Source of the DNA: Deltaproteobacteria bacterium | GTDB lineage: Bacteria; Desulfobacterota; GWC2-55-46; S146-70 | DNA length: 7,164 nucleotides | Direction: 5' to 3' | Assembly (NCBI GenBank): GCA_015492395.1 | Contig: WGFD01000015.1 | Coordinates: 1 to 7,164 of the forward strand | Part shown: piece after piece, positions 1-7,164 of the stretch | Layout: each line of letters opens with the position of its first letter | Position numbering within the stretch: the first letter of the stretch is position 1 | The notes under the pieces: model-generated | Told to the model about the DNA's origin: nothing | The model's database searches: none | What the model saw: only the letters and a program-made list of their open reading frames with translations | Translations under genes and position numbers: made by a program

Positions 1-24
1 CTCGGAGATGTGTATAAGAGACAG
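1..24 (+). other. Nextera/Tn5 adapter remnant (sequencing artefact)
   Basis: Bases 6-24 read agatgtgtataagagacag, which is exactly the 19-bp engineered mosaic end used in Tn5 tagmentation. The five bases before it (ctcgg) are those that precede the mosaic end in the Nextera read-2 adapter. The match stops at base 24 and normal protein-coding sequence follows at once. This is an untrimmed library adapter at a contig end, not part of the genome. It supplies a false in-frame ATG at base 8, so a naive gene call would add six artefactual residues to the flavoprotein. Confidence 0.97.
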
Positions 25-1294
25 CATGTATGAGTTGCTGATGAAACATGACATCTCACTCTATAGCGAATGGCACATCATATCCATCGTGGTGAAGGAT
101 AGGGTATGCCATGGGGTGATTGCGCTGGATATTGCCACAGGGATACTGCACAGGCTGCAATCAAAGGCCGTTATCCTGGCAACCGGCGGATATGGCAGGG
201 TATTCAGCACTACGACAAACTCTCTCTCCTCCACCGGTGACGGTATGAGCCTTGCCCTTAAGGTGGGTCTTCCTCTTATGGATATGGAGTTCGTGCAGTT
301 CCACCCTACAACACTGAAGAGCACTGGCATATTGATAACCGAAGGGGCCAGGGGCGAGGGTGCATATTTGTTAAACTCCGAGGGGGTCCGCTTCATGAAG
401 AAGTATGCCCCTAACTCCATGGAACTAGCAAGCCGTGACGTGGTCTCGAGGGCGGAACAGAGGGAGATAGAAGAGGGGCGCGGCATCGATGGTTGTGTCC
501 TCCTGGACATCAGGCACCTCGGTAAGGATAAGATAACAGAGAGACTTCCGCAGATAAGGGATCTTTCAATCTCCTTTGAGGGAGTGGACCCCGTTGAAGA
601 ACCGATACCGGTAAAGCCGGGTTCGCACTACTCTATGGGGGGGATAAAGACCGACACCACAGGGAGGACCGCTATACCCGGGATATTTGCCGCAGGTGAG
701 TGTGCCTGTGTGAGTGTGCACGGCGCCAATAGGCTTGGTGGTAATTCATTGCTTGAGACGATAGTCTTCGGACGCCGTACAGGAGGCGCCGTGGTGGATT
801 ACTGCAGTGATACCCCGTTCCATGTCTTTCCTGATGAGGCACTTAAGGATGCGGTTCACGGAGTTGCCATGATGTTGAGGAGGATCGATGGGGAGCCGGC
901 CTGCAGGTTAAGGGATGAGGCGAAGGCCGTCATGGCGGCCCATTGCGGTGTCTTCAGAAAGGCCGATAGCCTGAAGAATGGACTGGAGAAGATAAAAGAG
1001 CTCAAGGAGAGGTATAAGAGGGTTGTCGTTATGGATGAAGGGGATACCTTCAATACTGACCTTATCGCCACTATAGAGGTGGGTAATATAATCGATCTGG
1101 CGGAGACCATTCTGATCGGCGCCTTGAACAGGGAGGAGAGCAGGGGAGCGCATTACAGGCTGGACTTTCCCAAAAGGGATGATGAAAAGTGGTTGAAGCA
1201 CACACTGGTCTTCAGGAAGAAGGACGGTGGCCTGAGGATAGAGTATGGGGATGTTAATATAACAAAGTATGCACCGGAAGAGAGGAAATATTGA
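25..1294 (+). CDS. sdhA: Succinate dehydrogenase/fumarate reductase flavoprotein subunit, 5'-truncated
   Basis: This is the FAD-bearing catalytic subunit that interconverts succinate and fumarate. The dicarboxylate-site motifs are all visible: FHPT with its histidine (299-310), TEGARGEG (338-361), ASRDVVSR with the likely proton-shuttle arginine at 434-436, HYSMGG with its histidine at 626-628, and [12 protein letters not shown] with its arginine at 731-733. The FAD-contacting ATGGYGRVF lies around 182-208. The C-terminal domain carries [12 protein letters not shown] and ends in [11 protein letters not shown], a tail I associate with the fumarate reductase/type E branch. The start lies off the contig. 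By comparison with E. coli SdhA, roughly 130-150 residues are missing, including the Rossmann GxGxxG, the histidine that binds FAD covalently, and any Tat signal peptide. So neither cellular side nor flavin linkage can be read. The ATG at base 26 is internal and should not be used as the start. The stop overlaps the iron-sulfur subunit by four bases (TTGA), indicating translational coupling. Family assignment is secure; succinate oxidation versus fumarate reduction is open. Confidence 0.95.
1281..1286 (+). promoter_or_regulatory. Ribosome binding site for the TTG start of the iron-sulfur subunit
   Basis: AGAGGA lies four bases before the TTG at 1291. It sits inside the 3' end of the flavoprotein gene. 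Together with the TTGA stop/start overlap and the absence of any other usable start before the conserved ferredoxin domain, it supports TTG as the true initiation codon. Confidence 0.7.
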
Positions 1295-2268
1295 TTCCAC
1301 GGCCTGTGATAAAGAACGTTAAGTTCAAGATAAGAAGATACGATCCGGACAGCAAGGGCAGGAGGGAACCGTACTGGCAGGCCTACGACATTGAGATCAA
1401 AGAGGGCTTGACGGTTCTTATCGCCCTGTTGCAGATCAAAGACAGACTGGACGGTACGCTTACATTCAGATCCTCCTGCCGTTCTGCCATATGCGGTTCC
1501 TGCGCGGTGATGATAAACGGCTTTCCGAAGCTGGCCTGCAATACCCAGGTGCTGCCCGAGTATGAGAAGAAGGGAGAGATGGTTATAGAGCCTCTTGCAA
1601 ATCACAAGGTGATAAAGGACCTGGTGGTAGACTTCGATCCCTTCTGGAAAAAGATGGAGAAGGTGACTCCATATCTTGTTCCGAAAGAAGGTTCCGGGGG
1701 GAGCAGCAGAATGACCAGGGAGGATGCCGATATTATCGAGAGGGTGCAGAGGTGTATCATGTGCGGCAGTTGCAATGCAGCATGCAACGCCCTGGAGATA
1801 GACTCCAAATACCTTGCTCCCGCGGCCCTTTCAAAGTCATGGAGGTTTGTCGGCGATATCAGAGAGACCAAAAAGGAGAAGAGACTCGAAAGATTAAGTG
1901 AGGACCATGGTATATGGAGTTGTGTAAGGTGTGTCCACTGTACTCAGTACTGTCCAAAAGATGTTTCACCCTTGAAGGCCATAGAGAGGTTGAGGGCGGA
2001 GGCCATGAAGGCAGGCATAACCGATAACCATGGGGCGAAACACGTGGACTCCATGGTCCATTCCGTCAGGAGAGTCGGCAGGCTTGACGAGGCTACAATG
2101 ACATTCAAGACTCTCGGATTCTTGAGATCACTGGGGATGATACCCTTCGGTTTGAAGATGGAGATGCACGGCAAGATGCCACGTCCCATACTCTTTCCGG
2201 TAATTGTAGGGATAGATGAAGTGAGGAAGATCTACGACGATATAGAGGCAAAGAGAAAAAAGGACTGA
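1291..2268 (+). CDS. sdhB: Succinate dehydrogenase/fumarate reductase iron-sulfur subunit, type E-like
   Basis: This 325-residue subunit passes electrons between the flavoprotein and the third subunit. The N-terminal ferredoxin-like domain binds [2Fe-2S] through Cys63-x4-Cys68-x2-Cys71-x11-Cys83. The C-terminal domain has Cys155-x2-Cys158-x2-Cys161-x3-Cys165 and then Cys211-x2-Cys214-x2-Cys217-x3-Cys221-Pro. Classical SdhB/FrdB has Cys-x5-Cys-x3-Cys-Pro at the last site and binds [3Fe-4S]. The additional Cys214 fits a [4Fe-4S] cluster instead, as reported for archaeal type E enzymes and TfrB. The Cys165 site lacks the proline that usually follows (Asn here). The protein is about 80 residues longer than E. 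coli SdhB; the excess is mainly a tail from about residue 240 that resembles the region joining SdhB-like and HdrB-like parts in TfrB. No membrane helix or signal peptide is visible. It begins with TTG, overlaps the flavoprotein stop, and ends four bases before the next gene. Confidence 0.95.
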   Translation: MIPRPVIKNVKFKIRRYDPDSKGRREPYWQAYDIEIKEGLTVLIALLQIKDRLDGTLTFRSSCRSAICGSCAVMINGFPKLACNTQVLPEYEKKGEMVIEPLANHKVIKDLVVDFDPFWKKMEKVTPYLVPKEGSGGSSRMTREDADIIERVQRCIMCGSCNAACNALEIDSKYLAPAALSKSWRFVGDIRETKKEKRLERLSEDHGIWSCVRCVHCTQYCPKDVSPLKAIERLRAEAMKAGITDNHGAKHVDSMVHSVRRVGRLDEATMTFKTLGFLRSLGMIPFGLKMEMHGKMPRPILFPVIVGIDEVRKIYDDIEAKRKKD

Positions 2269-2272
2269 GGTT

Positions 2273-3172
2273 ATGACTGGAGTACGGAGATTGCAATACG
2301 CCTACTATCCTGGTTGCGCCTCGCAGGAGGTTACTAAGGAGGCGAACTGGGCGACCAGGGCGGTTGCCGGCGCATTAGACATCGATTTGCACGATATGCC
2401 GAGTGCAAACTGTTGTGGCGCCGGTCTCCTTACTGACTACGACTATGAGCTCTACATCGCATTGAACGCCAGGATACTGGCCCAGGCCGAGATCATGGGG
2501 ATGGACATCATGACCATATGCTCAACGTGTCTGATGGTCATGTCTACGGCGAACAGAGACTTAAAGGCCGATCCGGTTCTTGTGGAGAAGACCAATGCCA
2601 CTCTGAGCAAGGTAGGGCTTAAATACAGTGGAGAGGTCAAGGTAAAGCAGTTGTCATGGGTCCTTATTGAGGATTACGGCCTTGAAAACCTGAAGAGGAA
2701 GGTGGTAAGGCCGTTAAAGGGGTTAAAGACGGCCCCATTCTATGGTTGCCACTCCCTCCGGCCGTCCGATGCCCTTGGTTTTGATGACCCTGAGATGCCG
2801 ACTTCACTTGAAAGGTTGATCGATGTTCTCGGTGGCGATATAGTGGAGTATGGAGACAGGACGAAGTGCTGCGGCTTTCAGGTCGACCTTGTTACAGAAG
2901 ATGTAGCCCTCGATATGATGGCAAAGAGACTCCTTGGGGCCAAGGATGAGGGTGGGGCATGTGTAGTGACGCCGTGTCCATTCTGCCATGTCAACCTTGA
3001 CAGCTATCAAGGTATGGCCGCCAAGAAGGTGAATCGGAAGATATCGATGCCGATCTTCCATCTGGCCCAGCTTGTAGGGGTGGCCTTGGGGATGGGGGAT
3101 GATGAACTCAAACTGTCAAGGAATATTGTCTCACCGGAGGGGTTGCTGGAGAGGATAGGGATCCGCATATAG
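2273..3172 (+). CDS. HdrB-like third subunit with two CCG motifs (SdhE/MfrE type)
   Basis: This 299-residue protein is two tandem cysteine-rich (CCG) domains, as in heterodisulfide reductase subunit B. Motif 1 is Cys15-x31-Cys47-Cys48-x34-Cys83-x2-Cys86. Motif 2 is Cys159-x39-Cys199-Cys200-x34-Cys235-x2-Cys238. Both are complete, so both sites could hold iron-sulfur clusters; HdrB is known to bind non-cubane [4Fe-4S] clusters at such motifs. No transmembrane helix is evident, which suits a peripheral subunit. The ATG at 2273 follows an AAAAGGA sequence eight bases upstream, and the gene starts four bases after sdhB, so it is almost certainly the third member of that complex. In MfrABE and type E Sdh this subunit takes the place of the cytochrome b anchor and exchanges electrons with quinone; in TfrB the equivalent domain handles thiols. 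Which applies here is not decidable. The name SdhE is also used for an unrelated FAD-assembly factor, so I give no symbol. A stand-alone HdrB is less likely given the gene context. Confidence 0.92.
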   Translation: MTGVRRLQYAYYPGCASQEVTKEANWATRAVAGALDIDLHDMPSANCCGAGLLTDYDYELYIALNARILAQAEIMGMDIMTICSTCLMVMSTANRDLKADPVLVEKTNATLSKVGLKYSGEVKVKQLSWVLIEDYGLENLKRKVVRPLKGLKTAPFYGCHSLRPSDALGFDDPEMPTSLERLIDVLGGDIVEYGDRTKCCGFQVDLVTEDVALDMMAKRLLGAKDEGGACVVTPCPFCHVNLDSYQGMAAKKVNRKISMPIFHLAQLVGVALGMGDDELKLSRNIVSPEGLLERIGIRI

Positions 3173-3191
3173 GGATTGAATCTCCATGCGG
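3163..3191 (+). repeat. Hairpin spanning the stop codon of the HdrB-like gene
   Basis: CCGCAT (3163-3168) pairs perfectly with ATGCGG (3186-3191). An inner helix, GGGAT (3172-3176) with ATCTC (3180-3184), forms with one G-U pair and a three-base loop. The TAG stop (3170-3172) is inside the structure. No T-run follows, so it is not a canonical intrinsic terminator. It could protect the transcript 3' end or contribute to termination. Function is inferred from position only. Confidence 0.4.
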
Positions 3192-3475
3192 CAGGGGGCG
3201 TGAATGTATTTATCGTCCCTGGACTTCGGGCAGGTGATGGCTGTGCGTTCGCGCCTTTCTGATATAAACCTTCCATTGCCTCGTACCAAAAATGGCTTGC
3301 CTTATTCATTGTCTTTTTTGTAGCATAGATATAGCGGTTTCAATAAGAGGTCCGTCTGCCGTGTTGTGCTTCACCCTGCTGTCTCCGGCCGTCTTAAATC
3401 GTGGTGATTTCCGGACTATGGCTCCTTGAGGGTTTGTCAGGACCGTGGTATGGCACTGCTCCAAAGGAAGTGGCT
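3192..3475. other. Intergenic segment before tmk, no supported gene
   Basis: This stretch separates the sdh operon from the tmk-holB-ricT-metG group. No reading frame here has both a ribosome site and a recognisable product. A GTG at 3401 could extend tmk by 25 residues, but that extension has no family character. There is a six-T run at 3314-3319 with no strong hairpin before it. The promoter for the downstream genes would be expected here. The best match I see (TTGCCT at 3297-3302, 18 bases, TAGCAT at 3321-3326) has four of six consensus bases in each box and is too weak to call. Confidence 0.5.
3463..3470 (+). promoter_or_regulatory. Ribosome binding site that sets the TTG start of tmk
   Basis: AAAGGAAG ends five bases before the TTG at 3476, an ideal placement. 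It would overlap the alternative GTG at 3470, so it argues against that start and against the far upstream GTG at 3401. Confidence 0.75.
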
Positions 3476-4114
3476 TTGAGTTTTTTTATTACATTTGAGG
3501 GTATAGAGGGCAGTGGCAAGACGACTCAGATGAAGATGCTGGGACACCACCTTGAGTCGGCAGGCATGGAGGTAGTTATGACGCGGGAACCCGGTGGAAC
3601 CGACCTGGGTGAGAGTGTCCGCAGGATCATACTAAATGTGAGAGAGAAGAAGACTGCTCCATGGGCGGAACTTATGCTCTATGCGGCTTGCAGGGCACAG
3701 GTCGTGTATGAGGTGATAAAGCCGGCCATAGAAAAGGGGAAGGTGGTGCTGTGTGACCGGTTTACCGACTCCACGCTATCTTACCAGGGGTATGCCATGG
3801 CCCTTGGGGTCGAACCGGTTAATGCTATAAACGGATGGATTACGGGGGGAATATCCCCCGATCTCACCTTCATACTGGACTGCCCTCCGGAGGTGGGCCT
3901 TAAGAGGGCATGGAATAGGATAAAGGAGAAGGAAGGCATGAAAGAGGACCGTTTTGAGAGGGAGGGACTGGAGTTCCACAGGCGCGTAAGGGAAGGATAC
4001 CTTAGGCTTGCTGAGATGGAGCCCGGAAGGATAAAGGTTATAGATGGAGACCGCTCCCCTGATACCATACATGTGGAGATATGCGAGATCGTGGATTCAA
4101 AGTGGAATATATAG
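3476..4114 (+). CDS. tmk: Thymidylate kinase
   Basis: Phosphorylates dTMP to dTDP with ATP, the last dedicated step of dTTP supply, in the cytoplasm. From the TTG start the protein is 212 residues, the usual family length, and opens MSFFITFEGIEGSGKTTQ. The P-loop is at residues 9-17 (GIEGSGKTT). TREPGG (36-41) is the conserved phosphate/dTMP-binding element, and the DR pair of DRFTDSTLSYQG (94-105) is the signature that places dTMP. The LID region at about 144-163 is rich in Arg and Lys. The final segment (KVIDGDRSPDTIH) is the usual C-terminal helix entry. I chose TTG at 3476 because it has the AAAGGAAG ribosome site and puts Met at the normal distance from the P-loop. A longer frame opens with GTG at 3401, but its extra 25 residues look like translated intergenic DNA. 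It is followed after 41 bases by holB, a pairing common in bacteria, so the genes are probably co-transcribed. Confidence 0.96.
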   Translation: MSFFITFEGIEGSGKTTQMKMLGHHLESAGMEVVMTREPGGTDLGESVRRIILNVREKKTAPWAELMLYAACRAQVVYEVIKPAIEKGKVVLCDRFTDSTLSYQGYAMALGVEPVNAINGWITGGISPDLTFILDCPPEVGLKRAWNRIKEKEGMKEDRFEREGLEFHRRVREGYLRLAEMEPGRIKVIDGDRSPDTIHVEICEIVDSKWNI

Positions 4115-4155
4115 ATAAGAAGGGGTGTATGGATAGATAGGACGGCAAGAGGCAG

Positions 4156-5160
4156 ATGGGATTCAGCGATATTGTAGGACATAAGAGAGCAGTGGCTATC
4201 CTGAGAAGGGTGCTTGCAGAGAGGCGGGTGGCACATTCCTTCATATTCAGCGGCCTTGAAGGGATAGGTAAGAGGTTAACGGCACTTGCCTTTGCCAAGG
4301 CCCTCAACTGTACTGGTACGGAGGGTGATTTCTGTGGGGCTTGCAGATCCTGCAAGGGAATAGACTCCGGCAATAATGTGAATGTCCAGATCGTTGAACC
4401 GCGGGAGCCGGAATCCAAAGGTGGCGAGGTGAACCACTTGGCCGGTACGATAAGGATAGACGATATCAGGACTGTGCAAACCAGGCTTTCCTATAGCATC
4501 GATTCCGGCAGTAAGGTCTGTATCGTGGATGGAGCGGAAAAGATGACCAATGAAGCCGCCAACGCCTTCCTTAAGACCCTGGAAGAGCCGCCTGACAGGA
4601 CCGTCGTAATACTTATAACCAGCCGGTTCATGAATCTCCTTCCGACGATTCGTTCAAGGTGCCAGAGGATAAACTTTGCTCCCATCCCTAAGGATGTTGC
4701 CATGGGGATGGTTTCCGGGAAGGCCGGTATCTCCCAGGAGAAGGCCGGAGTACTGTTGTCCCTGAGTGGCGGCAGTATCGGTAGGGCCATGGAGTTATAC
4801 GAAGGTGGCGCCATGGAGATGAGGGATAATTTGATCAAACAACTTATCAGTTGTATAAAAGACGGCGGAGGGGAGATATTGAAGGCCGCAGAAGCGCTGT
4901 CTCAGGGAGACGGTGTGGACGATGCCCTCATCTTTCTGAAGTCCTGGTACAGGGACATGGCTGTCTTGAAAGAGGGGGGGGGCGATATAGTCAATAGTGA
5001 TATGGCGGACAGGCTGTCGGAGCAGGCCGGCAGGATGAAGCTTGACCGTATAGTAGACGGCTTCCATACAATAGACAGGGCCTTAAAGGATATAACACCA
5101 CCTAGATACGCGAACAGACAGTTGACCATGGAGGTGTTGTTGATGGATCTTCTTGGCTAG
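4156..5160 (+). CDS. holB: DNA polymerase III subunit delta-prime
   Basis: Clamp-loader subunit that works with delta and tau/gamma to open and load the beta sliding clamp. The 334-residue protein begins MGFSDIVGHKRA, the typical DnaX/HolB opening, followed by the AAA+ fold. The Walker A position reads GLEGIGKR (33-40), with Arg in place of the usual Ser/Thr after Lys, consistent with a delta-prime that need not hydrolyse ATP. A zinc module follows at Cys52-x7-Cys60-x2-Cys63-x2-Cys66. The Walker B region is CIVDGAEKM (122-130), then NAFLKTLEEPP (136-146), and the SRC motif (167-169) supplies the arginine finger to the neighbouring subunit. The zinc module also occurs in DnaX, but the degenerate P-loop, the length and the tmk neighbour favour holB. 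AAGAGG (4147-4152) lies only three bases before ATG, a rather close ribosome site, yet a stop at 4138 with no other start between leaves no alternative. Codons near residues 274-276 form a run of nine G (4974-4982) that keeps frame. Confidence 0.93.
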   Translation: MGFSDIVGHKRAVAILRRVLAERRVAHSFIFSGLEGIGKRLTALAFAKALNCTGTEGDFCGACRSCKGIDSGNNVNVQIVEPREPESKGGEVNHLAGTIRIDDIRTVQTRLSYSIDSGSKVCIVDGAEKMTNEAANAFLKTLEEPPDRTVVILITSRFMNLLPTIRSRCQRINFAPIPKDVAMGMVSGKAGISQEKAGVLLSLSGGSIGRAMELYEGGAMEMRDNLIKQLISCIKDGGGEILKAAEALSQGDGVDDALIFLKSWYRDMAVLKEGGGDIVNSDMADRLSEQAGRMKLDRIVDGFHTIDRALKDITPPRYANRQLTMEVLLMDLLG

Positions 5161-5318
5161 GCAGTGTATGGGAAGCCACCAATCCGCCTTCTTTGCAGAT
5201 GGATAACCATACGGCTTTCGCCGCGTGGGAGTATGCTGTGGTTGGTCTTCGCCGGGGTAGTTCCGAGTTTGCGAAATCTGGACCGGTCTCATAATAAGTC
5301 TTTGAACATGCATAGTGA

Positions 5319-5353
5319 GCGCCTGTCTGCCGTGGCACCGGCGCCTGTCCGCC
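5319..5353 (+). repeat. Degenerate 13-base direct repeat, 22-base period
   Basis: GCGCCTGTCTGCC at 5319-5331 recurs as GCGCCTGTCCGCC at 5341-5353 with a single T/C difference. The second copy is also the left arm of a hairpin. It resembles the short GC-rich repeats seen in REP-type intergenic elements, but I cannot check copy number elsewhere in the genome. Confidence 0.6.
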
Positions 5354-5367
5354 AGGATTGACAGGCG
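5342..5367 (+). repeat. GC-rich hairpin upstream of ricT
   Basis: CGCCTGTC (5342-5349) is perfectly complementary to GACAGGCG (5360-5367) across a ten-base loop. An alternative, shifted pairing also exists between CCGCC (5349-5353) and GGCGG (5364-5368), so two structures compete. No T-run follows. The TTG that opens the longest version of the ricT frame (5358) falls inside it, which argues against that start. Confidence 0.6.
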
Positions 5368-5381
5368 GGAAGGCAGGCATT

Positions 5382-5402
5382 CCCCGCAGCTTGCTGCAGG
5401 GA
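5382..5402 (+). repeat. CUUG-tetraloop hairpin just before the ricT ribosome site
   Basis: CCC (5383-5385) plus GCAG (5386-5389) pair with CTGC (5394-5397) and GGG (5399-5401), closing a CTTG loop and leaving one bulged A. CUUG is a stable RNA tetraloop. The stem ends nine bases before the ricT Shine-Dalgarno sequence, so it would sit in the 5' leader and could influence ribosome access or transcript processing. This role is inferred. Confidence 0.5.
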
Positions 5403-5410
5403 GCTTCAAT

Positions 5411-5415
5411 GGAGG
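5411..5415 (+). promoter_or_regulatory. Strong ribosome binding site that fixes the ricT start
   Basis: GGAGG lies five bases before ATG at 5421, an ideal Shine-Dalgarno arrangement. It overlaps the other in-frame ATG at 5409, which therefore cannot use it, and it excludes the TTG at 5358. Confidence 0.8.
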
Positions 5416-5420
5416 TTGAG

Positions 5421-7164
<1,744 letters not shown>

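Larger units (their letters stand above)
5161..5410. other. Intergenic segment between holB and ricT rich in small palindromes
   Basis: This is an unusually long gap for a cluster whose other joints are 41 bases or an overlap. It contains an imperfect hairpin (CGGC-TTTC-GCCG around 5207-5222, possibly extended by AACCAT with a distant TGGTT), the 8-base palindrome GACCGGTC (5281-5288), a degenerate direct repeat, and two hairpins listed separately. Short frames on both strands (for example GTG 5164 to 5361 on the + strand) have no ribosome site and no recognisable domain, and I regard them as non-coding. I see no clear promoter or terminator. Confidence 0.55.

Noticed and set aside
6..24. Natural Tn5/IS50 transposon end
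   Set aside because: The sequence is the engineered mosaic end, not the natural IS50 inside or outside end, and it is preceded by the Nextera-specific bases. It lies at the very edge of the contig, as an adapter would.
3007..3309. A 100-residue reading frame on the minus strand crossing the sdh 3' end and the following gap
   Set aside because: About half of it is antisense to the conserved second CCG domain, the translation shows no domain I recognise, and no convincing ribosome site precedes it.
3314..3319. Intrinsic terminator at a six-T run
   Set aside because: Only a four-base AT-rich inverted repeat (AATG/CATT) precedes it, too weak for a terminator stem.
3297..3326. Sigma-70-like promoter TTGCCT-18-TAGCAT for tmk
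   Set aside because: Each box matches only four of six consensus bases and the spacer is long. Chance matches of this quality are frequent, so I did not list it as a feature.
4156..5160. Possibility that this gene is dnaX (tau/gamma) rather than holB
   Set aside because: The protein has only 334 residues, a degenerate Walker A (Lys followed by Arg) and the tmk neighbour, all of which fit delta-prime better.
5164..5361. A 65-residue + strand frame starting with GTG after holB
   Set aside because: There is no Shine-Dalgarno sequence, the composition is not protein-like, and it ends within the hairpin upstream of ricT.

Overview
The window is the end of an assembled contig from an uncultivated-looking bacterium. 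All seven genes lie on the + strand. Bases 1-24 are not genomic: they match the end of a Nextera (Tn5 tagmentation) sequencing adapter, so biological sequence starts at base 25. Both terminal genes are cut by the window edges. Base composition looks close to half GC by eye. Coding regions use many AGG/AGA arginine and ATA isoleucine codons throughout, and I see no compositional break that would suggest a transferred island.

Region 1 (25-3172) is a tight three-gene operon for a succinate dehydrogenase/fumarate reductase of the non-classical 'type E' kind: a flavoprotein (5' end missing), an iron-sulfur protein, and a HdrB-like protein with two complete cysteine-rich CCG motifs. No membrane-anchor cytochrome b is present in the window. 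The iron-sulfur subunit has a fourth cysteine in its third cluster site, which fits a second [4Fe-4S] in place of the classical [3Fe-4S]. The same architecture is known from archaeal SdhABEF, epsilonproteobacterial methylmenaquinol:fumarate reductase (MfrABE) and methanogen thiol:fumarate reductase (TfrAB). Direction and electron partner cannot be settled from this window.

Region 2 (3173-3475) is about 300 bases without a credible gene. It begins with a hairpin that overlaps the end of the third sdh gene.

Region 3 (3476-7164) holds housekeeping genes in a familiar bacterial order: thymidylate kinase (tmk), DNA polymerase III delta-prime (holB), a PSP1-domain RicT/YaaT protein (ricT) and methionyl-tRNA synthetase (metG, 3' end outside the window). 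They supply dTTP precursor, load the replication clamp, probably tune RNA processing, and charge initiator/elongator tRNA-Met. ricT and metG overlap. holB and ricT are separated by 260 bases containing several short palindromes and a degenerate direct repeat, which look like a small REP-type insertion inside the cluster.

The combination of a type E Sdh with this tmk-holB-ricT-metG order would suit a deep-branching, probably anaerobic Gram-negative-type lineage such as Nitrospirota or a relative. That is a weak inference; no rRNA or other decisive marker is present. I found no wholly new system; the best leads are the Sdh/Hdr-type electron-transfer module and the structured intergenic segments.
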